Below, piece after piece: positions 56,620 to 64,000 of a stretch of DNA of 64,000 nucleotides. The notes beneath the pieces were generated by a model. The model saw only the letters and a program-made list of their open reading frames with translations. It ran no database searches and was not told the DNA's origin. The position numbers and the translations under genes are program-made. How positions within the stretch are numbered: position 1 is the stretch's first letter; every line of letters begins with the position of its first letter. Source of the DNA: an uncultured Dehalococcoidia bacterium (GTDB taxonomy: Bacteria; Chloroflexota; Dehalococcoidia; Lucifugimonadales; CATOSD01); NCBI GenBank assembly GCA_951812395.1, contig CATOSD010000001.1:2019108-2083107 (forward strand). The letters are read 5' to 3'.

Positions 56620-57428
56620 CCGAACTGTTGATAGAGCCGTTCACCTATGGGTTCATGATACGGGCGCTCATAGTTTCGGTGCTCGTCGGAGTAATGTGCC
56701 CAGTGCTGGGCGCCTACGTCATCACGCGTGGCAGCGCGTTTATGGGAGATGCCCTGGCGCACTCGGTGCTTCCAGCGATGGCCCTGGCATTCCTGCTGAA
56801 GATAAGCCCTTTCATCGCCGCTGTGCCCGGCGGCATCGGGATCGCCCTTTTGATGGGCTACATCAGCCGCCGCACGCGAATCAGCGAGGACACCGCTATC
56901 GGCATCGTATTCGCGGGCCTGTTTGCGTTAGGCCTGGTGATGCTCTCGAAGTTCTCGGTGGGCGTGAACATCGAAGACCTGTTGCTCGGACAGGTGCTCG
57001 GGGTCTCTTTCACGGACGTCTACGTTTCTCTTGGCCTATGCACCCTCGTCTTGGTCGGCCTGTACGTGTACCACAACCCTCTCGCCTACACGTCGTTCGA
57101 TCCAGTAGGCGCCGAGGTAGTGGGGATCAAAACGATGTTCGTCGAGGCCGTTCTGCTCACGATGTTGGCTCTGGTCATTGTGGTCGGCATACAGGCGGCG
57201 GGCATCGTGCTCGTGATGGCAATGCTCATAACGCCTGCCGCGGCGGGCTACCTACTTGCGAGGCGGTTCGTAGGCGTAATGACGGTTGGAGCCACGATTG
57301 GCGGCGTGTCGGCGGTCACGGGACTCTACCTCTCATACCACTTCAACCTGCCGTCCGGCCCGGCCATGGCCTTGGTGGCCACCGGCATATTCGGAGTTGT
57401 AGCAGGCTGGAAGCGGCGCGCTGTCTGA
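56616..57428 (+). CDS. Metal ABC transporter permease (ZnuB/MntC type)
   Basis: 270 aa with about eight helices. PFTYGFMIRALIVSVLVGVMCPVLGAYVITRGSAFMGDALAHSVLPAMAL is the family's N-terminal signature, and GAEVVGIKTMFVEAVLLTMLALVIVVGIQAAGIVLVMAMLITPAAAGYLLARR matches its core. Starts with TTG at 56616, coupled to the ATPase gene. No gene for a periplasmic or lipoprotein metal-binding partner follows; it would have to be encoded elsewhere. Confidence 0.92.
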   Translation: MTELLIEPFTYGFMIRALIVSVLVGVMCPVLGAYVITRGSAFMGDALAHSVLPAMALAFLLKISPFIAAVPGGIGIALLMGYISRRTRISEDTAIGIVFAGLFALGLVMLSKFSVGVNIEDLLLGQVLGVSFTDVYVSLGLCTLVLVGLYVYHNPLAYTSFDPVGAEVVGIKTMFVEAVLLTMLALVIVVGIQAAGIVLVMAMLITPAAAGYLLARRFVGVMTVGATIGGVSAVTGLYLSYHFNLPSGPAMALVATGIFGVVAGWKRRAV

Positions 57429-57431
57429 CGC

Positions 57432-58340
57432 TTACGGGAGGCCGCGCCGGGCCACAGTTTCCAGAAACGAAGAGAGGTCAGAAGGCAGCTCGGACGTAAA
57501 CTCCACGTACCTGCCGCTTTCGGGATGTCGAAAGCCCAGTGTGGCCGCATGGAGAAATTGCCTGGCAATCTCGTGTGGCCCTCGGCCGTAGGTGCGGTCT
57601 CCCACCACAGGGTGCGCCAGCGAGGCGAAGTGCACCCTGATCTGATGGGTGCGCCCGGTCACGAGCTTAACCTCCACGAGACTGCAATCATCGTGATGGG
57701 CCACTACCCGGTAGCGCGTGATCGCCTCCCGCCCTTCTTGGACGACCGCCATCCGCTGCCGGTTCGCGGGGTCCCTCGCGATCCCCGACTCGATCACAGC
57801 ACGGCACGGCTCGATGCGGCCACGCACGAGCGCGAGGTAAGTCTTGCGGAAGTCTCTGCGCTTCAACTGGCCGATGAGGTTCGTGTAAGCGCTCTCAGTC
57901 TTGGCCACGACCATCAGTCCGGAGGTGTCCTTGTCGAGCCGGTGGACGATTCCGCGCCTCATGCCGGCTCCGCCGGGCAGGTCTGGACAGAGATCCAGCA
58001 AGGCGTTGAGCAGAGTGCCATCCGGCTGCGCCGGCGTGGGATGGACTACAAGCCCGGCCGGCTTGTCCACCACAATGATACTGTCGTCCTGGTAGGCGAC
58101 TCCCAGGGCAATGCGCTGCGGCTGGTCTCCGGTCGATGGTTCCTCGGGCACTTCGGCGCACACTCGCTGACCTGCCCGCAACCGCGTCGAAGGCTTAGCG
58201 GGCAGGCCGTCCAGAGTGATACTGCCTTCGTCAATCAGTCGCCGAGCTCTCGTCCTGGAAACGCCTGGTAACTGGGACGCGACGAAGGCGTCGAGACGCT
58301 CTGCGCCCTCAGCGGAGCTGAACTCGTGTGTTGCGCTCAA
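57432..58340 (-). CDS. RluA-family 23S rRNA pseudouridine synthase
   Basis: 302 aa from TTG 58340. An S4 RNA-binding domain (RLDAFVASQLPGVSRTRARRLIDEGSITLDG, residues about 15-60) precedes the catalytic domain with GIVHRLDKDTSGL (Asp136), LVRGRIEP and VTGRTHQIRVHFASLAHPVVGD. It converts uridines in rRNA to pseudouridine. The TTG shares its last bases with the stop of lspA (TTGA), as in the metal transporter pair. The longer frame to 58442 is only a shadow of lspA. Confidence 0.92.
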   Translation of the reverse strand: MSATHEFSSAEGAERLDAFVASQLPGVSRTRARRLIDEGSITLDGLPAKPSTRLRAGQRVCAEVPEEPSTGDQPQRIALGVAYQDDSIIVVDKPAGLVVHPTPAQPDGTLLNALLDLCPDLPGGAGMRRGIVHRLDKDTSGLMVVAKTESAYTNLIGQLKRRDFRKTYLALVRGRIEPCRAVIESGIARDPANRQRMAVVQEGREAITRYRVVAHHDDCSLVEVKLVTGRTHQIRVHFASLAHPVVGDRTYGRGPHEIARQFLHAATLGFRHPESGRYVEFTSELPSDLSSFLETVARRGLP

Positions 58341-58894
58341 GGCGATCCGCCACTGCAGGAGTCGTCGGCACGTCCGCTTCCGCCAATTCGTCCCGATAGC
58401 ACCAGCACCGACACCAGCACGATCATGCCTACGACAATGCACGAGTCGGCAATGTTGAAGATGGGCCAGGGCCCTACGTCGATGAAGTCCACGACGGCGC
58501 CGGTCCTCAACCTGTCGACCAGGTTACCCAGCGCGCCGCCCAGCTGCATGCCGATTGCGGCGCGCAGCAGCGGCTGGTTCAGGGCGTGAGCACGGTAGAA
58601 GTAGACCAGGAAGCCGATAGCGACGATCGATGCCAAAATGAGCACCAGCGTCTGGTTGGGGAACAGTCCGAAGGCCGTTCCAGTGTTGGTGCCGTACGTT
58701 AATCTCAGAAATCCGGTGGCCGGCCAGGACTCACCGAGCTCGAAGTTGTTGCGCACAAACAGCTTGGTAAGCTGGTCGACCGCGAAGACAGCCGGCGCCA
58801 GCAGAAGACCGGCGTGCTCGCCAAACCTGAACGACCTGCTCTCCGCCTTTGGCGCATCCTCGGCCTGCAGTTCTGTTTCCGGTTCTACGCTCAT
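58337..58894 (-). CDS. lspA: Lipoprotein signal peptidase II
   Basis: 185 aa with four helices. VDQLTKLFVRNNFELGE, TNTGTAFGLF, GALGNLVDRLRTGAVVDFIDV (Asp136/139) and FNIADSCIVVGM (Asp150) are the conserved boxes, including the aspartyl pair. It removes signal peptides from lipoproteins in the membrane, including presumably the substrate-binding lipoprotein at 47583. A Glu-rich 25-residue N-terminal extension is present. rluA follows with a 4-bp overlap, a common order. Confidence 0.95.
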   Translation of the reverse strand: MSVEPETELQAEDAPKAESRSFRFGEHAGLLLAPAVFAVDQLTKLFVRNNFELGESWPATGFLRLTYGTNTGTAFGLFPNQTLVLILASIVAIGFLVYFYRAHALNQPLLRAAIGMQLGGALGNLVDRLRTGAVVDFIDVGPWPIFNIADSCIVVGMIVLVSVLVLSGRIGGSGRADDSCSGGSP

Positions 58895-58961
58895 GGTACG
58901 CCGTTACTTCAGCCTCCGTTCTGGAATCCAGAATAACACATGGCAAAGCCCACTGACATGG

Positions 58962-60422
58962 CTACAGCATTCCGGTACGCAACCAGCCGCCCCTGAGGTA
59001 GTAGATGTAGAGCAGGGCGAGTCTGGATGTCATCCCGATGACGATTGCCCAGGGGACGCCGAATTGGGCCAGCGGCGAATGCACCGACAACGCGAAGGCC
59101 AGAGGAATCTCCACCGCCCACATCGTAGCGATGGTAACCACCATGGGGGCCACGGTGGCCCCGGTACCGTTGAGCGCCTGAGTGAACACCTGGACTGTGC
59201 TCATCGACACGTACCCGATCGCCACTATGGTGACCCAGGTGGCGGCCTGAGACACGAACTCGGGCTCGCTGTTGAACAGCCCAGCGACAGCCCCTGGGAA
59301 CAGCAGGAACAGCGCAACCACCAGCGACGATCCGGCAGCAGCATAGACCAGCGCCCAGTTGATGGAGCCCTTCGCCCGCTCGGGAAACCCCGCTCCCAGG
59401 TTCTGGCCGGCCAGTGCCCCGGCCGCCCGTCCCAGGCCGCGGCTGCCCTGGTTGACTACGTTCTCCGCGCGGCGTGTGAGCGCGAAGGCGGCAAGCGCCG
59501 CGTCACCGAACGTGGCCACAATACCCACGACAACGAGCTGACCCAGGCCGCGCTGCATGTTTGTGACCGACGCCGGTGCTCCAATCTTCACCAGCCGCCA
59601 GATGAGTGGCAGGTCCAGACTGTAACCCCGGAGGTTGAGTTCGAGTCTCGAGGTACCTCTGAGGAGCGCGTAGAAGTTCATCGCTCCGCCAATCCCGACG
59701 GCCACGAGGTTCGCCACCGCTGCGCCAGTCAGACCCAGGGACGGGAACCACAAGACGCCGAAAATGAGGAGCGGGCTGAGGACGAGGTGGATCACCCTAG
59801 TCACCAACGCGGCCTTGAGCGGCGTCATGCTGTCGCCGGACGCCTGCAGCGCGCTGCCGCACAGCCGCTGGTATCCCATCACTGCCATGACCATGAATTG
59901 GACCCGCATATAGCCTGAGGCCTGTGCAACGACGGCCTCGCTCAGGCCCAGCAGGCGCAGCAGCGGCTCGGTGAGGAAGAGTCCGGCGAACACGGAAAGC
60001 AGCCCGAAGAGTGTGGCGAGGGTGAGAGACTGCGCCAGCACGTGGTTCGCGTATGGGATGTCGCGAGAGCCGACGGCCCGCGCAATCATGGATCTCATGC
60101 CGGTGTCCAGCCCCATGCGGGACGTCATGACCAGCATGATGTACGTCTGGGCTACGCCCATGCCGGCGATCGCCTGAAACCCAAGGCGTCCGGCCCATAT
60201 CAGGTCGGCGATCTGGTCGATTACCCCGAGCTTGCCTTCGGCAATCTGGGGCCAACTGAGAAACCAGAGGTTGCCGGGAATACTGCCCTTGGTGAGGTCC
60301 CGCGTAGCGTATGAGGACCGCCTGCGACCGCGGCGGGCACCGGCTTGGGGTGGGCTGCCTGCCCGACTCGTCGAGGCCTGCACCGGCCCCTTGCCGGGAA
60401 GTTCGGGTTCGCCGTCCGCCAT
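58962..60422 (-). CDS. MATE-family multidrug transporter
   Basis: 486 aa with about 12 helices in two related halves. LWFLSWPQIAEGKLGVIDQIADLIWAGRLGFQAIAGMGVAQTY and QASGDSMTPLKAALVTRVIHLVLSPLLIFGVLWFPSLGLTGAAVANLVAVGIGG are family features. It exports cationic compounds by sodium or proton exchange. The ATG at 60422 is preferred over the frame start at 60521; the first 40 residues are polar. An RHH regulator is encoded divergently from 60600, with repeats between. Confidence 0.9.
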   Translation of the reverse strand: MADGEPELPGKGPVQASTSRAGSPPQAGARRGRRRSSYATRDLTKGSIPGNLWFLSWPQIAEGKLGVIDQIADLIWAGRLGFQAIAGMGVAQTYIMLVMTSRMGLDTGMRSMIARAVGSRDIPYANHVLAQSLTLATLFGLLSVFAGLFLTEPLLRLLGLSEAVVAQASGYMRVQFMVMAVMGYQRLCGSALQASGDSMTPLKAALVTRVIHLVLSPLLIFGVLWFPSLGLTGAAVANLVAVGIGGAMNFYALLRGTSRLELNLRGYSLDLPLIWRLVKIGAPASVTNMQRGLGQLVVVGIVATFGDAALAAFALTRRAENVVNQGSRGLGRAAGALAGQNLGAGFPERAKGSINWALVYAAAGSSLVVALFLLFPGAVAGLFNSEPEFVSQAATWVTIVAIGYVSMSTVQVFTQALNGTGATVAPMVVTIATMWAVEIPLAFALSVHSPLAQFGVPWAIVIGMTSRLALLYIYYLRGGWLRTGML

Positions 60423-60538
60423 GAGCTGGGACCTCCGGGCCGCTCCGGCGGCCACGCGCAAGCATAAGCGATACAGAAATATGGCGTCAAACCGGCGGGG
60501 CAGTTCGACATCCACATACACGCTTGCGCCACAAGTAT

Positions 60539-60566
60539 CTTACGTGCTAAGTTACTTACGTGTAAC
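60539..60566. promoter_or_regulatory. Operator repeats between MATE and RHH genes
   Basis: CTTACGTG occurs twice (60539-60546 and 60555-60562), 16 bp apart. The second copy lies in an inverted repeat GTTAC...GTAAC (60551-60566). Direct repeats of this size suit RHH proteins, and the neighbour at 60600 is one. Control of both divergent genes is possible. Confidence 0.55.
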
Positions 60567-60599
60567 AGACATACACAGATGGAGTTGAGGGAGGCGAAC

Positions 60600-61085
60600 A
60601 TGAGCGAGCAACACAGATGCGAGGTCGAAGCTGATCCCGAAGAGGACGCATCGTGCGGCGAAGCCGAGCAATCCAGCCGAGACCTGAAGGGCAAGAGCAA
60701 GCGACTCCTCGACGACCTCGACGAGGTTGTGGAGGAGGTAAACAAGGTTGTCCGGGAGGCCGTCGGCAGAGGCTCGGACGCGGTCGGAGCGCTTGGCGAG
60801 AACGTGAAGCAGACTTTGCAGGAGACCGTGCGCGGCCAGCGCGCCGCAAGAACGAGCGTGGTGATGGTTCGAGTGGATAGCGACAGCCTACAGCGCCTAG
60901 ACGAGCTGATCGAGGCGGGCCTGTGTTCGAGTCGCTCGGAGGCGGCCCACTACCTGATAACCGAGGGCGTCAAGGCAAAGCAGGACACATTCGACAAGAT
61001 CAGCCAGAAGATCGAGGAGATCCGCAAGGCCAAGCGTGAGCTGCGTGAGCTGCTGGGCGAAGACGCTGACGTCACGTCCGGCTAG
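60600..61085 (+). CDS. RHH-domain regulator with a long N-terminal helical region (161 aa)
   Basis: The DNA-binding part lies at residues about 88-130 (ARTSVVMVRVDSDSLQRLDELIEAGLCSSRSEAAHYLITEGVKA), a ribbon-helix-helix. Before it is an amphipathic helical region (SKRLLDDLDEVVEEVNKVVREAVGRGSDAVGALGENVKQTLQETV) that may form a coiled coil or touch membranes. After it comes a charged helix. ATG at 60600 with GAGGGAGGCGAAC, in preference to 60579. Confidence 0.8.
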   Translation: MSEQHRCEVEADPEEDASCGEAEQSSRDLKGKSKRLLDDLDEVVEEVNKVVREAVGRGSDAVGALGENVKQTLQETVRGQRAARTSVVMVRVDSDSLQRLDELIEAGLCSSRSEAAHYLITEGVKAKQDTFDKISQKIEEIRKAKRELRELLGEDADVTSG

Positions 61086-62006
61086 CGTTACGCCGCGTGC
61101 GTAGTCGGCCGAGTCTGTACGTGGGAACCTGTATCCGCTTAGCCGGCGAGTAAATTTGCAAGTCGGCGCTGGCGCGGCTTCATCTTAAGCTGAGGGCGGG
61201 TAGCGCGTATGGGTGGGCGGCAGGGCCGGGACTGGCTCGCGCGGCGGCCATGAAGACAGGCCGCGCAGCACCTCCTGGCCTGCTACCGCTTGTTTGGGCC
61301 GGGGATCGCGGTCGGCAAGGCTGGGCAGAGCCTCGACCGGAACTCCGCGCCGGCCAGGTGGCGTGCGCGGTACGGGTCGGGGCTGGTTTTGCGCCTCGGT
61401 CACCCCCATCCCAGCCTCCCCCCTGCGAGGGGGAGGGGACAACAGGTCGGGGTGGGGTGGACGGGTGACGGGCTACCAAGCGGAGTCGCATCCGGGCTAA
61501 AGCAGGGGCTACCTGCCGGGTGGGACAATACGCCTAGAAAATAGTGTCCCGTTTCGTTTCTTTTGTTCTATCTCCTCAGATTTCGTAGCTGGGCGGTCTG
61601 GACATTTGGTTATGGATGAAACAGATTGCGGTTGGATGGGAATATGTTTGACGGTTAATTTACAAGGGTGATACGAGGGTGTAACAGTTCAGGCTGCATG
61701 AGGCGGGTGTGAACAAGGGGCCTTCACCCCCATCCCCGTAACGAGTACGGGGCAGGCTCTAACCCTTCGACAGGCTCAGGGCAGGCTCTTCCCCCTGCGA
61801 GGGGGAAGGAAGTCTTGCCAAGCATGAAGTCTGAACAGGCACACGTGGGTTGGTCGGTGGTGAGTCTTCGGTTGTTAAGTGGCCGGTTGGTTGTTATGAA
61901 GGGGATGTTAGCACGGATGTGCTGGCGTGTCAAGGGGGGTTGGAATCGGAAACTGTTGAGAGTCGGTGAAAGATTTCTGGACAAAGGGCCTTCACCCCCA
62001 TCCTAA

Positions 62007-62150
62007 CCTTCCCCCTGCGAGGGGGAAGGGACCCGTTGCGGGGTCGGGCGCAAGGGGCCGAACACACCTTCCCCCTGCGAGGGGGAAGGGACCCGTTGCA
62101 GGGCCGGGCGCAAGGGGCCGAACACACCTTCCCCGTGCGAGGGGGAAGGG
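62007..62150. repeat. Tandem 60-bp repeats
   Basis: Two complete 60-bp units (62007-62066 and 62067-62126) and a partial third (from 62127) follow each other exactly. Each starts with the palindrome (CCTTCCCCCT arms) and contains GGGCGCAAGGGGCCG. Units differ by only a few bases, so the expansion is recent. No spacer variation, so not a CRISPR. Confidence 0.9.
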
Positions 62151-62350
62151 ACTTTTCGCACTCACGAAATCTGAACAGTTACTTGGAATCGAGTCTGTAT
62201 CATCTTAGCCGGTGGCCGGTCCGAGATGACGGCATCACCGACTTCTCGTCACGCTCGCGCAAGCGGGGTCCACAGATTGCAACTTGGAGTTGGTATCGAC
62301 CCAAAGGTCGTGCCGACTAAACTGGTACAGGTTCTGCATCGGGTATCCGT

Positions 62351-62379
62351 TTGCGGGGGTTACCCCTCTTGGTTATACT
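62351..62379 (+). promoter_or_regulatory. Promoter of the rel gene
   Basis: TTGCGG (62351-62356), a 17-base spacer and TATACT (62374-62379), 47 bp before the GTG start. The match to a sigma70 promoter is good. Confidence 0.65.
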
Positions 62380-62426
62380 AGACTCCAGTTTCACACCCGG
62401 TTCAGCGCACTTTGGAGCCCTGCAAA

Positions 62427-64000
62427 GTGGAGACTCTGTTAGCGAAGATTCGGGACTACCTGCCCGAAGAAAAGATCTCCGTAGTCGAGGACGCCTACCA
62501 GTTCGCCGAGCGCGCGCACTCAGGACAGTTGCGCCGGTCCGGCGAGCCGTTCATTGAACACCCGATGCAGACCGCGCTTCTGCTGGCGGACCTTAAGCTA
62601 GACGCGAATGCCTTGGCGGCAGCCCTGCTCCACGACGTCCTCGAGGATTGCGACGTATGCACCGAGGAACTTGAGGACAAGTTCGGCGGCGAAATCGCAA
62701 GGCTCGTCGATGGCGTCACCAAGCTCACACAGGCGGAATTGCTGTCCGAAGAGCGCAGCCAGCTTCAGAGGCCTGTGAACAGCGACAGATTCGCTGAGGC
62801 CGCCACTATTCGCAAGATGATCGTCGCCATGGCGGAGGACATCAGGGTCGTACTCATCAAACTCGCCGACCGGCTGCACAACATGCGAACTCTGAAGTTT
62901 TTGTCGTCGGAGCGCCAGATCGCCATTGCACAAGAGACGCTGGACATCTACTCCCCTCTGGCCCACAGACTGGGCATCTGGGAGTTGAAGTGGCGCCTTG
63001 AGGACCTCTCGTTCCAATACCTCAACCCGGCGGCGTATCGCGAACTCTCCAACCTGCTCAACTCCAAGCGGCAGGAGCGGGAAGAGTACGTTTACCGCGT
63101 ACAGACCGCGCTCAGGGCGGAGCTCGACGCGGTCGGAATCGAGGCGGAAGTGACCGGGCGGCCAAAACACTTCTACAGCATCCACAAGAAGATCCAGAAG
63201 TACGCCGAGCAGAACAAGACGTTTGGCGAGATCTACGACCTGTTTGCGCTGCGCGTGCTGGTCAACGAGGTGAAGGACTGCTACTCGGCACTGGGCATAG
63301 TGCATAGCATGTGGCGTCCCATTCCGGGCCAGTTCGACGACTACATCGCCAGCCCCAAGAACAACCTCTATCGCGCGCTGCACACCACAGTCCTGTGCGA
63401 GGACGCCTGCCCCGTCGAGGTCCAGGTGCGCACGCACGAGTTTCACAACGTGGCCGAGTATGGCGTCGCCGCGCACTGGCTCTACAAGGAAGGTTCTTTC
63501 ACGGACGTGCAGTTCGAGGAGAAGATGACCTGGCTTCGGCAGCTTCTCGAGTGGCAGCGGGACGTGAGCGGCGCTGAAGAGTTCGTTGAGTCGTTCAAAA
63601 CAGACGTGTTCCAGAACCAGGTGTTCGTGTACACGCCGAAAGGAGACCTGAAAGAACTTCCCGCCGGGTCGACGCCGCTCGACTTCGCCTACCGCATCCA
63701 TACGGACGTGGGCAACAGTTGCATAGGCGGCAAGGTGAACGGCAAGCTCGTCCCGCTTCAGTACCAACTCCAGAACGGTGATACGGTCGAGATACTCACC
63801 AGCAAAACTATGCGTGGACCGAGTCTGGATTGGCTGAACGCCAACCTGCGCTACGTGAACACAACATCCGCTCGGGCCAAGATCCGAAGCTGGTTCAACA
63901 GGCAGGAACGCGCGATAAACATCCAGCGGGGCAAAGACATCTATCAAAAGCAGGTGCGAAGGCTCATCGTAGGCACGACCGAAGGTGAGGCCGTCAAGCT
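62427..64000 (+). CDS. relA: Bifunctional (p)ppGpp synthetase/hydrolase, 3' end outside the window
   Basis: The frame is open from the GTG at 62427 (GGAG about 9 bases upstream) to the window end, 524 codons seen. The HD hydrolase domain is intact (ALLHDVLEDCD; ADRLHNMRTLKFL). The synthetase domain follows (GRPKHFYSIHKKIQKYAEQ; YDLFALRVLVNEVKDCYSALGIVHSMWRPIPGQFDDYIASPKNNLYRALHTTVL), then a TGS domain (VFVYTPKGDLKELPAGSTPLDFAYRIHTDVG). It makes and degrades the stringent-response alarmone. With both activities present, Rel/SpoT is more accurate than a monofunctional RelA. A long antisense frame (62598-63947) is a shadow. Confidence 0.95.
   Translation, partial: METLLAKIRDYLPEEKISVVEDAYQFAERAHSGQLRRSGEPFIEHPMQTALLLADLKLDANALAAALLHDVLEDCDVCTEELEDKFGGEIARLVDGVTKLTQAELLSEERSQLQRPVNSDRFAEAATIRKMIVAMAEDIRVVLIKLADRLHNMRTLKFLSSERQIAIAQETLDIYSPLAHRLGIWELKWRLEDLSFQYLNPAAYRELSNLLNSKRQEREEYVYRVQTALRAELDAVGIEAEVTGRPKHFYSIHKKIQKYAEQNKTFGEIYDLFALRVLVNEVKDCYSALGIVHSMWRPIPGQFDDYIASPKNNLYRALHTTVLCEDACPVEVQVRTHEFHNVAEYGVAAHWLYKEGSFTDVQFEEKMTWLRQLLEWQRDVSGAEEFVESFKTDVFQNQVFVYTPKGDLKELPAGSTPLDFAYRIHTDVGNSCIGGKVNGKLVPLQYQLQNGDTVEILTSKTMRGPSLDWLNANLRYVNTTSARAKIRSWFNRQERAINIQRGKDIYQKQVRRLIVGTTEGEAVK

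Larger units (their letters stand above)
61086..62426. other. Gene-free, repeat-rich 1.3-kb region
   Basis: No credible gene. It holds several copies of a 23-bp palindrome with arms CCTTCCCCCT around GCG, or close variants: near 61415, 61786, 62007, 62067 and 62127. Near 61730-61760 lies the motif CGTAACGAGTACGGGG. These look like genome-wide intergenic repeats of this lineage. The promoter of the rel gene lies at the right end. Confidence 0.6.

Noticed and set aside
61180..61544. Overlapping frames downstream of the RHH gene
   Set aside because: Low-complexity frames on both strands over palindromic repeats, with no start signals.
62007..62150. CRISPR array
   Set aside because: Units are contiguous 60-bp repeats without variable spacers, and no cas genes are near.
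62598..63947. 449-codon minus-strand frame
   Set aside because: Antisense of the rel gene, whose plus-strand frame has complete HD, synthetase and TGS motifs.

Overview
The window joins two kinds of DNA. Positions 1 to about 39,080 are the inside of an integrated conjugative element (ICE) that ends at a tRNA-Ile(GAT) gene on the minus strand (39076-39152). From there to 64,000 is ordinary chromosome. The chromosomal gene set (class III CoA-transferase, acetamidase/formamidase, LLM flavin-dependent oxidoreductase, PIG-L deacetylase, peptide-type ABC importer, two DHA2 drug exporters) and the high GC suggest a Chloroflexota bacterium, possibly of the Dehalococcoidia/SAR202 type. That placement is inferred from gene content; no marker gene was compared.

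ICE layout. (a) 1-4.2 kb is a nested element with its own large serine recombinase, a YhcG/DUF1016 nuclease and a HicB/HicA toxin-antitoxin pair. Its right end cuts an SNF2-type helicase gene, which keeps only its first 550-odd residues. (b) 4.1-17.5 kb is a minus-strand DNA-processing module: helicase, zinc-ribbon proteins, N6-adenine methyltransferase-like protein, RadC-like JAMM protein, SSB, DUF2958, Cas4/RecB-like nuclease, TSCPD protein, Rad52-like annealase, DnaG-like primase, a membrane-anchored zinc protein and an HTH/coiled-coil protein. Many gaps between these genes hold copies of a recurring two-hairpin element, and a gene-free 0.8 kb stretch at 15.8-16.6 kb is full of short inverted repeats. 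(c) 17.5-17.94 kb is a divergent control region with palindromes and a 13-bp perfect stem. (d) 17.9-29.4 kb is the plus-strand transfer operon: VirB6-like protein, two VirB2-like small membrane proteins, a PrgI fusion, VirB4 ATPase, coupling ATPase, a replication-relaxation-like winged-helix protein and a DUF3800 protein. (e) 29.4-32.4 kb is a less GC-rich cargo of three genes (GIY-YIG, PD-(D/E)XK nuclease, unknown) lying between two copies of the DUF3800 3' end. (f) 32.4-34.6 kb is a minus-strand array of seven small genes, six of them HTH proteins. (g) 34.7-39.1 kb has an XRE repressor, an ImmA-like protease, an Mrr-like nuclease, a ribbon-helix-helix protein and the large serine integrase, whose last codons are read out of the tRNA-Ile gene.

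Chromosome layout. 39.2-40.1 kb holds a cupin and a small membrane protein. 40.3-49.4 kb is a mostly minus-strand run of a YgjP-like metallopeptidase, CoA-transferase, formamidase, kinase-like protein, PIG-L deacetylase and an ABC importer (two permeases, one lipoprotein, no ATPase). 49.6-54.9 kb has the LLM oxidoreductase, a small dimeric-barrel-like protein, tandem DHA2 exporters and a membrane protein. 55.2-57.4 kb is a Fur-family regulator followed by a metal ABC transporter (ATPase and permease). 57.4-60.4 kb has an RluA-type pseudouridine synthase, lspA and a MATE transporter. An RHH regulator lies divergent from the MATE gene. A 1.3 kb gene-free, repeat-rich stretch then leads to a rel/spoT (p)ppGpp synthetase-hydrolase that runs off the window.

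How it works together. The XRE/ImmA pair probably sets the quiet or induced state of the ICE. The RHH protein probably controls the integrase through an operator on the promoter. The minus-strand module would process or copy the excised DNA, and the plus-strand operon would build the type IV channel. No classical relaxase is recognisable. The main candidates for undescribed biology are the two-hairpin element family, the phased-hairpin region, the three-gene cargo and the HTH array.
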